Shown here in pieces: positions 7,894-17,308 of a stretch of 64,000 nucleotides of DNA. Origin of the DNA: Aquimarina mytili (GTDB lineage: Bacteria; Bacteroidota; Bacteroidia; Flavobacteriales; Flavobacteriaceae); contig NZ_JAERQJ010000003.1 in NCBI RefSeq assembly GCF_016735115.1, forward strand, positions 62,001-126,000, given 5' to 3'. The translations under genes and the position numbers were made by a program. Below the pieces are notes generated by a model. It made no database searches and was not told where the DNA came from. It saw only the letters and a program-made list of their open reading frames with translations. The first letter of the stretch is position 1. Every line of letters starts with the position of its first letter.

Positions 7894-9204
7894 TTATCCT
7901 CCAAAATCATCAAATCTGATATTCTCATCTGGGATTCCAAAGTCCTCTCCCATTTTCTGAACAGCTTTATTCATTAATGGTGGTCCACAGAAATATAATT
8001 CGATATCTTCTGGAGATTCGTGATGATTCAAGTAATTATCAATTACACAATTATGTATGAATCCAACAAACCCATCTCCTACGGTATCATCAATATCTTT
8101 TTTCACTTTCCAATTATCTTCTTCTAATGGTTCAGATAAGGCAAGGTAAAATTTGAAGTTAGGGAAGTTCTTTTCTAAATCATAAAAATGATCTAAATAG
8201 AATAATTCACGCTTTGAACGCCCACCATACCAATACGTTACTTTACGTCCTGTTTTCAGGGTTTTGAATAAGTGATACAGGTGAGAACGCATTGGTGCCA
8301 TACCAGCTCCTCCTCCAACGTATAACATCTCAGCTTCAGAGTCATTAATAAAAAATTCTCCATAAGGTCCAGAAATTACTACTTTGTCTCCTGGTTTTTG
8401 AGCAAAGATATATGATGATGCTACCCCAGGGTTTACATCCATCCATCCATTTTTTGCTCTATCCCATGGCGGAGTAGCAATACGCACATTAAGCATAATC
8501 TCTCTTCCTTCTGCAGGGTAAGAAGCCATAGAATAAGCTCTCTCTACAGTTTCATCATTTTTCATTACTAATGGCCATAAACCAAACTTATCCCATTCTG
8601 CCTGAAACTTATCTGGAGTATCGTGTTCCTCTGGATGTGCAGTAATATCAATGTCAGAGTACTTGATCTCACACTGCGGAATCTCGATTTGGATATATCC
8701 TCCTGCCTTATATCCCATATCTTCAGGAATACGAACCACAAATTCTTTAATAAAAGAAGCAACATTGTAGTTACGTACTACTTCGGCTTCCCATTTTTTG
8801 ATACCGAATACCTCTTCAGGAATTTCGATATTCATATCTTGTTTTACTTTAACCTGGCAAGCTAAACGAGCTCCATGTTGCAACTCTTTTCGAGAGAAGT
8901 GTGGAGTTTCTGTAGGTAGTGCTTCTCCTCCACCTTCTAATACGTGGCATTCGCACTGGATACAAGTTCCACCTCCACCACAAGCAGAAGGTAAAAATAT
9001 TTTTTGACCTCCTAATGTAGATAATAATGTGCCTCCAGAAGCTACTTCGATTTCTTTTTCACCATTAATGGTAATTTTTACCGGTCCTGATGGCAGTAGT
9101 TTATCTTTTGCAAATAATAAGATTCCTACTAAAACAAGAATCAGTACCAAAAACGAAATAATCGTAATTGCTATTGTTCCACCTGTAGATGCTAAAAATA
9201 TCAT
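7894..9204 (-). CDS. nqrF: Na+-translocating NADH:quinone reductase subunit F
   Basis: 436 residues. One N-terminal membrane helix (about 10-32) anchors a 2Fe-2S ferredoxin domain with ligands Cys75, Cys81, Cys84 and Cys116, then an FAD domain (RAYSMASYPAE) and an NADH domain (YVGGGAGMAPMRSHL, YFCGPPLMNKAV). This is the electron entry subunit: it oxidises NADH through FAD and passes electrons via the Fe-S centre. It is the last gene of the nqrABCDEF operon, separated from nqrE by one base, and followed by a strong terminator. No missing residues are seen. Confidence 0.97.
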   Translation of the reverse strand: MIFLASTGGTIAITIISFLVLILVLVGILLFAKDKLLPSGPVKITINGEKEIEVASGGTLLSTLGGQKIFLPSACGGGGTCIQCECHVLEGGGEALPTETPHFSRKELQHGARLACQVKVKQDMNIEIPEEVFGIKKWEAEVVRNYNVASFIKEFVVRIPEDMGYKAGGYIQIEIPQCEIKYSDIDITAHPEEHDTPDKFQAEWDKFGLWPLVMKNDETVERAYSMASYPAEGREIMLNVRIATPPWDRAKNGWMDVNPGVASSYIFAQKPGDKVVISGPYGEFFINDSEAEMLYVGGGAGMAPMRSHLYHLFKTLKTGRKVTYWYGGRSKRELFYLDHFYDLEKNFPNFKFYLALSEPLEEDNWKVKKDIDDTVGDGFVGFIHNCVIDNYLNHHESPEDIELYFCGPPLMNKAVQKMGEDFGIPDENIRFDDFGG

Positions 9205-9205
9205 A

Positions 9206-9925
9206 TTATTTAAGTATTGTAACGTTAGTATTTTCGGCTACTTCTTTTGTAGTCCCTTCTTCTTTTTCAATCTGAACAGCCTTTTGCTCTTTTTTACCTT
9301 CTTCTTTACCACCGGTAAGCATTCCTCCAAAACTCATAAAACCAATAGCCATTAATCCAGTAAGAATAAAAGTGATCCCTAACCCTCGTAATGGAGCTGG
9401 AACGTTAGAATATCTAATTTTTTCTCGAATTGCCGCAATAGCCAAAATTGCTAAGAACCAACCGATTCCTGAGCCTATACCATATACAGCTGCCTGAGAA
9501 ATATTAGAAAACTCTTTTTGTTGCATAAATAAAGATCCTCCAAGAATTGCACAGTTTACAGCAATCAAGGGTAAAAAGATACCTAATGAATTATAAAGTG
9601 CTGGAGAAAATTTCTCAACAACAATCTCTACTAATTGTACCATTGTAGCAATCGTAGCGATAAATAATATAAAGGTTAAGAAACTTAAATCATAGTCTGC
9701 ATACTCTGGACCTAACCATACCAAAGCACCTTCTCTTAGAATATATTTATCTAATAAAAAGTTTAGTGGTACTGTAATAGCCAGTACAAATATTACCGCT
9801 GCTCCAAGACCTACCGCAGTAGATACTTTTTTGGAAACTGCAAGGTATGAACACATTCCTAAAAAGAATGCGAATACCATATTATCTATAAAGATCGATT
9901 TTAAAAACAACTCTAAATATTCCAT
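9206..9925 (-). CDS. nqrE: Nqr subunit E, with an extended charged C-terminal tail
   Basis: A six-helix integral membrane subunit. The conserved cysteines thought to bind the intramembrane 2Fe-2S centre with NqrD are present (Cys25 in FLGMCSYLA, Cys125 in AVNCAILGG). At 239 residues it is longer than the usual roughly 200: after GGMLTGG (about residue 206) there is a 30-residue Lys/Glu-rich tail ([18 protein letters not shown] and on) that is probably disordered. One base separates it from nqrF. The tail needs no frameshift to explain it, since the frame is continuous. Confidence 0.96.
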   Translation of the reverse strand: MEYLELFLKSIFIDNMVFAFFLGMCSYLAVSKKVSTAVGLGAAVIFVLAITVPLNFLLDKYILREGALVWLGPEYADYDLSFLTFILFIATIATMVQLVEIVVEKFSPALYNSLGIFLPLIAVNCAILGGSLFMQQKEFSNISQAAVYGIGSGIGWFLAILAIAAIREKIRYSNVPAPLRGLGITFILTGLMAIGFMSFGGMLTGGKEEGKKEQKAVQIEKEEGTTKEVAENTNVTILK

Positions 9926-9936
9926 GATTCTTTATT

Positions 9937-10629
9937 TTAATGATCTTCGATTAATGCTTTATTTCTACTTCTCTGAATCCAGATAATGATTCCTACCGTA
10001 ATCAGTGCCATTGGCGCCAATACCATAAATCCATTATTTTCATATCCTATGGCATATAACCCTGTCTTTTCGATAGGATCACCTAGTACCTTGGCTCCAA
10101 ATAGTGTTCCTGATCCAAACAACTCTCTAAAGAAAGCTACAATAATCAATAACACTCCATATCCTGCTGCATTTCCTATTCCATCAAGGAAAGATTTCCA
10201 TGGACCATTTCCTAAGGCAAAAGCTTCAAAACGTCCCATGATAATACAGTTGGTGATGATTAAACCAATAAAAACTGAAAGTTCTTTACTTAGCGTATAG
10301 GCAAATGCTTTTAATACTTGGTCTACTATGATTACTAAAGCTGCTACAACAACCAGTTGAACGATAATTCTAATTTTAGAAGGTATAATATTTCTCATTA
10401 AAGAGATTACTACGTTTCCTACTCCTAATACAAAAATCACCGAAATTGCCATTACAATTGAAGGTTTCAATTGTGCAGTGATCGCTAATGCAGAACAAAT
10501 ACCTAATACCTGAATAGTAATTGGGTTATTATCCGCTAATGGATCTACTAAAAGTTTTCTGTTTTTCTTCGAAAACAAAGGTTCTTTAGGCTCTTTTACT
10601 TTAACTTTTTCTTCTGTTACTTCAGCCAT
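9937..10629 (-). CDS. nqrD: Nqr subunit D
   Basis: A 230-residue, six-helix membrane subunit and pseudo-symmetric partner of NqrE. Conserved cysteines Cys45 (LGICSALA) and Cys128 ([10 protein letters not shown]) are intact. A charged cytoplasmic extension of about 35 residues ([19 protein letters not shown]) precedes the first helix and is longer than in gamma-proteobacterial NqrD. It sits 11 bases upstream of nqrE and 3 bases downstream of nqrC, consistent with a single operon. Confidence 0.96.
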   Translation of the reverse strand: MAEVTEEKVKVKEPKEPLFSKKNRKLLVDPLADNNPITIQVLGICSALAITAQLKPSIVMAISVIFVLGVGNVVISLMRNIIPSKIRIIVQLVVVAALVIIVDQVLKAFAYTLSKELSVFIGLIITNCIIMGRFEAFALGNGPWKSFLDGIGNAAGYGVLLIIVAFFRELFGSGTLFGAKVLGDPIEKTGLYAIGYENNGFMVLAPMALITVGIIIWIQRSRNKALIEDH

Positions 10630-10632
10630 TTG

Positions 10633-11391
10633 TTATTTTTTTAAAGTTTCGAAATAAGGCAAATACATTCTAATCCCTTTCTTTACCATTGCAGTTACAC
10701 CATCTCCTGTGATTGTTGCTCCAGCAATTGCATCAACGGCATTATCTTCTTTTCTTTCATTCTTAGGATCTGCATTACCTTTCTTTACCGTTACACCTTG
10801 ATAAGATCCCGAAGCATCAAATATGTTTTCTCCTTTAAAATCATCTCTAAAGAAAGCTTCTTTAATATTTGCTCCTAGCCCTGGTGTTTCTCCTTTATGG
10901 TCAAAAAATGCTCCTTGGATCGTTTTAAAATCTTTATCTAGAGATACATACCCCCAGATTGCATCCCAAAGCCCGTTACCTCTCATCGGCACAACATAGT
11001 ACTTTTGTCCATCTTTTTCACCGATAAACAAAGGCATCTTTCTCTCATAATTAGAGTCTTGCTTTACCTTATCGTTTTCTTTCTTCACTTCTATATCAAA
11101 AGCATCTGTAGTTTTTTCGGCAGTGCTTCCTGTAACAATATATTGACCCTCATTGCCAATATACTTATCAAACAATTCTTGTGCTCGTTCTGCAGGAACA
11201 AACTCATTAGGATCATTTGGATCTGCAATTCCCATTGCAAAAAGAATATTTTGCTGCTTTTCTGTACGCTTATTAGCCGAGATTCTTTCTTTTAATGAAG
11301 AAGCTGTAAAAGCTAATAACGAACCAACCACAACTACCATTGCAATAGCAAATATGATTGTATACGAATTTTTATCTGTATTGATCGCCAT
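10633..11391 (-). CDS. nqrC: Nqr subunit C, covalent FMN carrier
   Basis: 252 residues with one N-terminal membrane helix (about 10-30) and a periplasmic FMN-binding domain. The flavinylation motif near the C-terminus reads DAIAGATITG, with Thr226 as the expected FMN phosphoester site added by ApbE (encoded about 5 kb away). The first residue of the SGAT motif is Ala here, a change commonly tolerated. Upstream blocks GNGLWDAIWGYVSL and GETPGLGANI are typical of NqrC/RnfG. Two bases separate it from nqrB. Confidence 0.96.
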   Translation of the reverse strand: MAINTDKNSYTIIFAIAMVVVVGSLLAFTASSLKERISANKRTEKQQNILFAMGIADPNDPNEFVPAERAQELFDKYIGNEGQYIVTGSTAEKTTDAFDIEVKKENDKVKQDSNYERKMPLFIGEKDGQKYYVVPMRGNGLWDAIWGYVSLDKDFKTIQGAFFDHKGETPGLGANIKEAFFRDDFKGENIFDASGSYQGVTVKKGNADPKNERKEDNAVDAIAGATITGDGVTAMVKKGIRMYLPYFETLKK

Positions 11392-11393
11392 GA

Positions 11394-12599
11394 TTAAGCG
11401 GTTTTTAATTTTAAACGTTTCATTCTTTTCTTCACATTACCTTGTACCACATAATGGTCAATAGTAGGAGCAAAAACATTCATTAATAAGATTGCTAAGA
11501 ATACTCCTTCTGGATACGCCGGATTAAATACACGAATTAATATTGAAATAAATCCGATTAAGAATCCATAGATCCATTTTCCTTTATTGGTTTGTGATGC
11601 GGTTACAGGATCTGTAGCCATATACACTATACCAAAAGCGATACCTCCTACGATTAGGTGCTTCCAGAATTCAAGGCTCATTAATGCATAGAATTTACTT
11701 GAATCTGTGACCCAACCTGCATTTACAACACCGTTAAATATAAGTCCCATTACTAGTGCGCCCAGAACGGCACTAAGCATAATTCTCCAACTTCCAATTT
11801 TAGTAAAGATCAAGAATAATCCTCCTAATAAAATTAAGAAGGCCGAAGTTTCTCCAACCGATCCCGGGATAAATCCAAAGAACATATCCGAAACAGAATA
11901 ATCAAATGGTTTAGAATTAGCTAAGAATCCTAATACAGTTTCTCCTGACAACGCATCAACTCCAGATTTTTCTACTGCAGAGTGCACCCAAACTTTATCT
12001 CCAGACATCCAACCTGGATATGAGAAGAATAAAAAAGCTCTTATCGTTAGTGCAGGGTTAAGAATATTCATTCCTGTACCTCCAAAAACCTCTTTACCGA
12101 TTACTACACCAAAAATTACAGCTACAGCTAGCATCCATAATGGAGTATCAACAGGCACTATAAGTGGCACAAGCATTCCGGTAACCAGATATCCTTCTTC
12201 TACCTCATGTCCTTTGATCACTGCAAAAACAAATTCTACTGCAAGACCAACTCCATAAGAAACAACAACCAATGGTATAATTTCCCAAAATCCAATCATA
12301 AAGTTATCAAGAGACCAAAACTCTGAGCTAAAAAATCCATTAGACACAGCTTCTATTGTTCCTGATGCCAAATGATATTGGTATCCAGCATTAAACATAC
12401 CGAATATCAAACATGGCAATAAAGCCATGATTACGGTATTCATGGTACGCTTTAAATCATCTGCCCCACGTACATGTGCACCAGAATGAGTAGTTTCGTT
12501 AGGTAAATACAAAAACGTATGGATTGCATTAAATGCAGGAGCCATCTTTTTGCCTTTATATTTTAGTTTTAGTTTATGTAATTTATCTTTTAATCCCAT
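11394..12599 (-). CDS. nqrB: Nqr subunit B, membrane FMN and quinone subunit
   Basis: About 401 residues, ten predicted membrane helices. The flavinylation region reads DALSGETVLG, so the target Thr is kept but the SGAT motif is SGET. The block GGTGMNILNPAL is characteristic. The open frame can be read from a TTG at 12611, which would overlap nqrA by 8 bases; the ATG at 12599 gives the family-typical MGLKDKL start and leaves a 4-base gap, so it is preferred. NqrB carries covalent FMN and riboflavin and forms part of the sodium path. Confidence 0.96.
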   Translation of the reverse strand: MGLKDKLHKLKLKYKGKKMAPAFNAIHTFLYLPNETTHSGAHVRGADDLKRTMNTVIMALLPCLIFGMFNAGYQYHLASGTIEAVSNGFFSSEFWSLDNFMIGFWEIIPLVVVSYGVGLAVEFVFAVIKGHEVEEGYLVTGMLVPLIVPVDTPLWMLAVAVIFGVVIGKEVFGGTGMNILNPALTIRAFLFFSYPGWMSGDKVWVHSAVEKSGVDALSGETVLGFLANSKPFDYSVSDMFFGFIPGSVGETSAFLILLGGLFLIFTKIGSWRIMLSAVLGALVMGLIFNGVVNAGWVTDSSKFYALMSLEFWKHLIVGGIAFGIVYMATDPVTASQTNKGKWIYGFLIGFISILIRVFNPAYPEGVFLAILLMNVFAPTIDHYVVQGNVKKRMKRLKLKTA

Positions 12600-12603
12600 A
12601 GCA

Positions 12604-13959
12604 CTATCCAATTTCTTTTAACATTAGGTCTAACCCTTCTCTAACAATCTGTTGATGTGGTTGTTTAGAAGGACATATAAACTCTGTAAGAGCAAAGTCT
12701 TCTGGAGCAACTTCGTACATTCCTAATTGTTCCATTGCATCCAGATCATTTACCACGCAAGCTTTTAGTAATTGCAACGGATAAATATCTAATGGAAATA
12801 CATTTTCATAACTTCCGGTAACTACAAAAGCTCTATGCTCACCATTTGTATTGGTATTAAGCGCATATTTCTTTTTCGGAAACAACCAAGAGAATGTTAA
12901 AGCTCTAGATGGAGATATCTTATTAAAAATAGGTTTATTCCACCCAAAGAATTCATAATCATCTCCTTCAGGAATTACAGAAATAGTATTATGGTAATAT
13001 CCTAAGTTACCATCTGGTTTTACGTTTTCACCAGTTAATACATCTCCACTAATTACTCTAATATTTCCTTCATCATGGACTCCAGAGTCATACACCATTG
13101 ATGATACCTCTGCTCCAATCGTAGTCTTGTAATATTTTGGATTTTTAACTGAAGATCCTGCTAGTGCAATGGTTCTTTCTGCATTAAACTTACCTGTTAA
13201 AAGAAGTTCACCAATGATTACTAAATCTTGAGGACTTACAACCCAAACAACTTCTCCTTTATTAATAGGATCTATTTTTGCGATTTGTACACTAACATTT
13301 CCTGCTGGATGTGGACCAGAAACTGTATGAGTGGTTATGTTATTAAGACCAGATAGAGGAGAATTACTCTTTTTACCTACAGAAACATGCACCTGACCCT
13401 CGGTTAGTTTACTTAACGCAGTTAATGCAGCCTGAAGCTCATTCTCTTTACCTTCTAGCACATAATCATAATCTGCAGTAAGAGGTGCTGTCGCATATCC
13501 TGATACAAATATTGCTTTTGGAGCAACATCTGGGTTAGCAATTACATCATAAGGACGTTGCCTAATAAAAGGCCAACAACCAGAGGATAAAAGATGGGAT
13601 TTAATATCATCACCACTCATGGCGTTAACATCTTTTGCTCCAAAATCAGCATATTGCTGCTCTTTATCTGCAAGAATTTTAAAAGCTAAAATCTTTCTTT
13701 TGGCACCACGCACAATTTCTACTACCTCTCCACTAACTGGAGAAGGAAAAAGCATTTTTTCATTAGATTTTGAGTGAAAAAGTGGTTCGCCGGCTTTAAC
13801 TTCTGTACCCTGTTTGGCAATAACTTTTGGTACTATACCGTGAAAATCGTCAGGCTTAATTGCGAAAACATTACTTCTGATAGCATTAGCAGTGTTTTTT
13901 TCTGCTTCGCCAACAAGCTTAATGTCTAAGCCCTTTCTGATACGAATGTCTTTTGACAT
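12604..13959 (-). CDS. nqrA: Nqr subunit A, cytoplasmic quinone-binding subunit
   Basis: A 451-residue first gene of the nqr operon. The N-terminus MSKDIRIRKGLDIKLVGEAE and the later VKAGEPLFHSK and FPSPVSGEVVEIVRG blocks (barrel-sandwich hybrid, as in RnfC) are typical. The FVSGYATAPLTADYDYVL region and the C-terminal CVVNDLDAMEQLGMYEV stretch also match. NqrA is peripheral and contributes to ubiquinone or menaquinone binding. It is preceded by a -7 promoter element about 37 bases upstream of its ATG, supporting transcription of all six genes from here. Confidence 0.97.
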   Translation of the reverse strand: MSKDIRIRKGLDIKLVGEAEKNTANAIRSNVFAIKPDDFHGIVPKVIAKQGTEVKAGEPLFHSKSNEKMLFPSPVSGEVVEIVRGAKRKILAFKILADKEQQYADFGAKDVNAMSGDDIKSHLLSSGCWPFIRQRPYDVIANPDVAPKAIFVSGYATAPLTADYDYVLEGKENELQAALTALSKLTEGQVHVSVGKKSNSPLSGLNNITTHTVSGPHPAGNVSVQIAKIDPINKGEVVWVVSPQDLVIIGELLLTGKFNAERTIALAGSSVKNPKYYKTTIGAEVSSMVYDSGVHDEGNIRVISGDVLTGENVKPDGNLGYYHNTISVIPEGDDYEFFGWNKPIFNKISPSRALTFSWLFPKKKYALNTNTNGEHRAFVVTGSYENVFPLDIYPLQLLKACVVNDLDAMEQLGMYEVAPEDFALTEFICPSKQPHQQIVREGLDLMLKEIG

Positions 13960-13995
13960 ATTTGTAGTCTATGTTAATTAACTAAAAAAATCGTG

Positions 13996-14003
13996 CAAAT
14001 TTA
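13996..14003 (-). promoter_or_regulatory. -7 promoter element for the nqr operon
   Basis: TAAATTTG on the minus strand matches TAnnTTTG and lies 36 bases before the nqrA ATG. A matching TTG at -33 is not seen, so the assignment rests on the -7 motif and position. Confidence 0.45.
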
Positions 14004-14147
14004 CTAATTAAAACACGTAAGTGAAAGAGGGTTGGGGTATAATGTTTTATTAATAATGATTCTAAATAACAATTTATGCTTAAAAAAACCGTTACACTAC
14101 CTTGGGCATACTTTTTGTGTATATTTATACCCTTAACAACCTATAAA

Positions 14148-15410
14148 ATGTTTAAAAAAAGTAAACAATTCTTAATACTTTCCTTTTTGTGTATTCCTTA
14201 TCTTTTTTTTGCACAACAAGAAAATAACAATCATAACCAAGCCAATCATATTAGAACCATTCAATTTATTTCTGATTCAGAATTTGCAGGGACACCGGTA
14301 ATTAAATTAGGGCAACCCATACGCATTACTTTTGATGATATTAATGGAGATGAAGCTGATTATTATTACCGGATCACTCATTACAATTTTGACTGGACAC
14401 CATCTTCATTATATAAAAATGAATATCTCGATGGTTTTGATGAAGTTAGAATCATTACCTACGAAAACTCGTTTAACACCTTGCAAATGTATAGCCATTA
14501 TACATTAACGATCCCGAACGAAGATACCAGACGTCTAAAAGTAAGTGGAAACTATGGCATAGAAATTTATAATGATGACGATGAAGTAGTGTTCTCAAGA
14601 AAATTTATTGTTTATGAAAACATTACCCGAGTAATAGTCAATACCAAGAGATCAAGAGATCTTAATTACATTAACTCCAAACAGTCTGTTCAATTTGAAA
14701 TTAGTTCTCCTAACGAAATTCTAAGAAACCCTAAACGAACCATAAAAACCTTAGTTATACAAAATAATGATTTTAAACAAGCGATTACCGATCTTGTACC
14801 GCAGTTTACGATTGCTAATAAGTTAGTATACAAATATGACCAGGAATCCAGTTTTTGGGGAGGAAATGAGTACTTGGCGTTTGATAGCAAAGACATAAGA
14901 GCCTCTACTGTAAATATCAGAAATATTGAACTAAAAGATCTTTATCACAATTACCTATATACCAATAATGTTAGAGCCAACAGAAGATACACCTACAATC
15001 CTGATATCAATGGAAATTTTGTGATTCGCAACCTTAATGCACAAGACAATAATGTAGAAGCTGATTATGTATGGATGCATTTTTTTCTGGAATGTTATGA
15101 GCCTCTAAATGATGGTGAAATTCATATTTATGGCAATTTCAACAATTTTACACTTGATGATTCTACCCGATTGCAATATGATAAAGAGCGAGCTATCTTT
15201 TATACCAAAAGATTATTTAAGCAAGGCTTTTACAATTACAAATATGTGCTGTTGAGACCAGATGGTACTATAGATCCTGGATTTATAAGTGGAAATTTTG
15301 ACGAAACCGAAAACGAATATATGGTTATTCCTTACTATCGCGCTCCTGGAGCGCGATATGACAGAGCTATCGGAAAAGGAGTAAACAATTCTGCCAATAT
15401 CACAAACTAA
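14148..15410 (+). CDS. Type IX secretion system plug protein (DUF5103)
   Basis: About 420 residues from the ATG at 14148, which gives a clean signal peptide (MFKKSKQFLILSFLCIPYLFFA, then QQEN). A frame from 14076 exists but would place extra residues before the signal. The segments IRTIQF, PVIKLGQPIRITFDDINGDEADYYYRI, YNFDWTPSSLYKNEYLDGFDE and YENSFNTLQMYSHYTLTIPNED match the N-terminal plug domain of DUF5103. In Flavobacterium the Plug protein closes the SprA translocon on its periplasmic side when no cargo is engaged. It is monocistronic, with a terminator just after the stop. Confidence 0.88.
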   Translation: MFKKSKQFLILSFLCIPYLFFAQQENNNHNQANHIRTIQFISDSEFAGTPVIKLGQPIRITFDDINGDEADYYYRITHYNFDWTPSSLYKNEYLDGFDEVRIITYENSFNTLQMYSHYTLTIPNEDTRRLKVSGNYGIEIYNDDDEVVFSRKFIVYENITRVIVNTKRSRDLNYINSKQSVQFEISSPNEILRNPKRTIKTLVIQNNDFKQAITDLVPQFTIANKLVYKYDQESSFWGGNEYLAFDSKDIRASTVNIRNIELKDLYHNYLYTNNVRANRRYTYNPDINGNFVIRNLNAQDNNVEADYVWMHFFLECYEPLNDGEIHIYGNFNNFTLDDSTRLQYDKERAIFYTKRLFKQGFYNYKYVLLRPDGTIDPGFISGNFDETENEYMVIPYYRAPGARYDRAIGKGVNNSANITN

Positions 15411-15439
15411 AAAAGCGAGGTCAATGACCTCGCTTTTTT
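15409..15439. terminator. Bidirectional terminator between plug gene and astacin gene
   Basis: The stem AAAAGCGAGGTC / GACCTCGCTTTT with a 3-base loop is followed by eight T on the plus strand and preceded by an A-run, so it serves both convergent genes. Confidence 0.9.
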
Positions 15440-15454
15440 TTAAGTTATGCTACC

Positions 15455-16885
15455 TTATTTTTTAGGTGGATATTTATGAAACGTACCATTATAATAATAC
15501 GGCTTGTCCTCGCAAACGTATAAGTCTGCAGTTTGATTTTGGCCATTATTACTAAATATTATATTGGTACATGTAGCACTACCAAAAAGATCCCCTACAT
15601 ACCATTCATCTAACGATTCGCTCATTTTTCTTCCGGGCCACTCACCACTGGTAGGGTTACCATTTTGATCCCATGTATACATATGCGTATACCCCATTGT
15701 CATAACATCCAAACTAAACTCCCTAAACTCACCAAGCCTAGGAGGCACTACATACCAATTATTATTATAAAAATAAGGATAGCCCTTTGTAGCAAATAGA
15801 TCTGCAGTTTGGCTCGCACCATCTTGACTAAATATAATATTGGTTTCCTGTTTGTTATTGAAAAGATTGATTTCTATAGTAGTCCATTTCAAAACTTCTG
15901 CCGCCAACGCGAATTTTGGAAATTGAGGAACAAATGTTCTATCCATTTTCTCCCCTGGCCAAAACGTTGGATTAGGATTATCGGTATCCCAGGTATATGC
16001 CGTTGTATATAACCCAGGATTAAATGCAAATACTCTTATTTTTTCCTTGACTACACCACCTGTGTTTGATGGATACATAATCTCTATCCCTTCAATATCC
16101 AAGTCTGATAATACCGCGCGGTTAATACTATAAGTACTTCCATCTTTTTTGGTAATTGTAGGCTTCCCGTTTTTTGAGAAAAAGTAAGGCCCGTACATCA
16201 TGATAGAATTGAAATCAAACTCTGCAGAATATTCGGCTCCAGACATTCCTCTTGCGATATAAGTTTGAAAATTATGAGTAAAACCATCTCTTACATTTTC
16301 AAAATTGATAGTAACGTATTGATCACGATCTTTTCTATTTTGCTCATGAAAAAGTCCCGCAGCGTGACCTATTTCATGTATTACTGTACCCTGACTACAA
16401 CCCGATGCCAAAGTAATTCTTTGAGCACCTCCTATTTTACCCAAAAAGGAAGAACAGCCATTACCCGGAACAAAAATTACATAATCGGTTTCATTTGTTC
16501 TTTCTTTAAATCTTACATTCGTGTTGCTCTCCCAATGCTGAATTGCTCCATACACCCTGTTTTTGTTAGGCAAATCATCAGAAATACTATAAATCATCGT
16601 ATTATTTGGCCATCTGCGATTGGTTAATCCTGTACTTTTTAAAGCAACAGGACGATCTGATAAATGCTCCTTTTTGAACATAATATCGCCATCTAATAGA
16701 AAATAATCCCTATGGTTTTCTACACGTAGTTCGGCTTCATTAAGATACTTAGTTTCTATTCGGTACGTTGCATTTTCTGACGCTTCAATTTCATTAAGCT
16801 CTTCTTTTTGACAAGCAGTAAAACAAAACACTGAAACGATTAGTACTAATTTTAACAAATTACAATTAATAATACTCTTTCTCAC
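15455..16885 (-). CDS. Astacin-like (M12A) metalloprotease lipoprotein with two starch-binding-like modules
   Basis: 476 residues starting at a GTG; no in-frame ATG lies before the lipoprotein signal (lipobox FTAC). The catalytic domain (about 85-270) has the full astacin zinc motif HEIGHAAGLFHEQNRKDRD and the Met-turn SIMMYGP. Two tandem modules of about 95 residues follow (about 280-375 and 385-476). Each has AYTWD or MYTWD, a WPGxKM loop, an NIIFSxxGxxQTADL strand and a tyrosine-rich end with PP, resembling CBM26-type starch-binding modules. No T9SS sorting domain is present, so it should stay lipid-anchored. A secreted protease targeted to glucan or glycoprotein is the likely role, by inference. 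Confidence 0.85.
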   Translation of the reverse strand: MRKSIINCNLLKLVLIVSVFCFTACQKEELNEIEASENATYRIETKYLNEAELRVENHRDYFLLDGDIMFKKEHLSDRPVALKSTGLTNRRWPNNTMIYSISDDLPNKNRVYGAIQHWESNTNVRFKERTNETDYVIFVPGNGCSSFLGKIGGAQRITLASGCSQGTVIHEIGHAAGLFHEQNRKDRDQYVTINFENVRDGFTHNFQTYIARGMSGAEYSAEFDFNSIMMYGPYFFSKNGKPTITKKDGSTYSINRAVLSDLDIEGIEIMYPSNTGGVVKEKIRVFAFNPGLYTTAYTWDTDNPNPTFWPGEKMDRTFVPQFPKFALAAEVLKWTTIEINLFNNKQETNIIFSQDGASQTADLFATKGYPYFYNNNWYVVPPRLGEFREFSLDVMTMGYTHMYTWDQNGNPTSGEWPGRKMSESLDEWYVGDLFGSATCTNIIFSNNGQNQTADLYVCEDKPYYYNGTFHKYPPKK

Positions 16886-17308
16886 TTTAGATATTTTTAA
16901 GGTTAATAGTATGTTTTATGTGGTTATAGTATGAAGAACACAAAGATACTCTTGAATAAAAGAGGAAATGGAGTACTTAGAAGTGCCAAAAAAATAGTAT
17001 GAAATATAATTACCTAAAAAACAAAATATTACAAATTATCTAACGTTTGCGTGCTTTTTCAGTTTTTCGATAAGAATACAATAAAATCGACAAAAGCCTA
17101 TGCGCACATGCAACGAAATCCTTTGAATTTTAACTCTATTAAAAAGATAGTTAACGTTGTAGAAAAATCAAGAATCTACTTTTCTATTTGCGAAACACGC
17201 TTTCATTGCAAAACACAATTATGCGAGCCACTATTTTTTTCTAATTCAAAAATGTTCAACATAAACATAAAACCTTTATTTTAGGAGCTTGTAATACACT
17301 AATCACAA
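16886..17308. other. Gene-free interval upstream of astacin and DUF3667 genes
   Basis: This 423-base divergent spacer holds a -7 element for the astacin gene (16941-16948). Beyond that I see no convincing gene, RNA or repeat. A 77-codon frame inside it starts with GTG and has no recognisable features. Confidence 0.5.
16941..16948 (-). promoter_or_regulatory. -7 promoter element for the astacin-like gene
   Basis: TATCTTTG on the minus strand fits TAnnTTTG and lies 55 bases upstream of the GTG start. No clear TTG is found at -33. Confidence 0.4.

Noticed and set aside
8568..9355. Antisense frames inside the nqrE-nqrF region
   Set aside because: They run across strongly conserved nqr genes on the other strand and have no independent features.
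17051..17284. 77-codon open frame in the spacer before the DUF3667 gene
   Set aside because: It begins with GTG, has irregular composition and no signal, motif or context that supports a gene.
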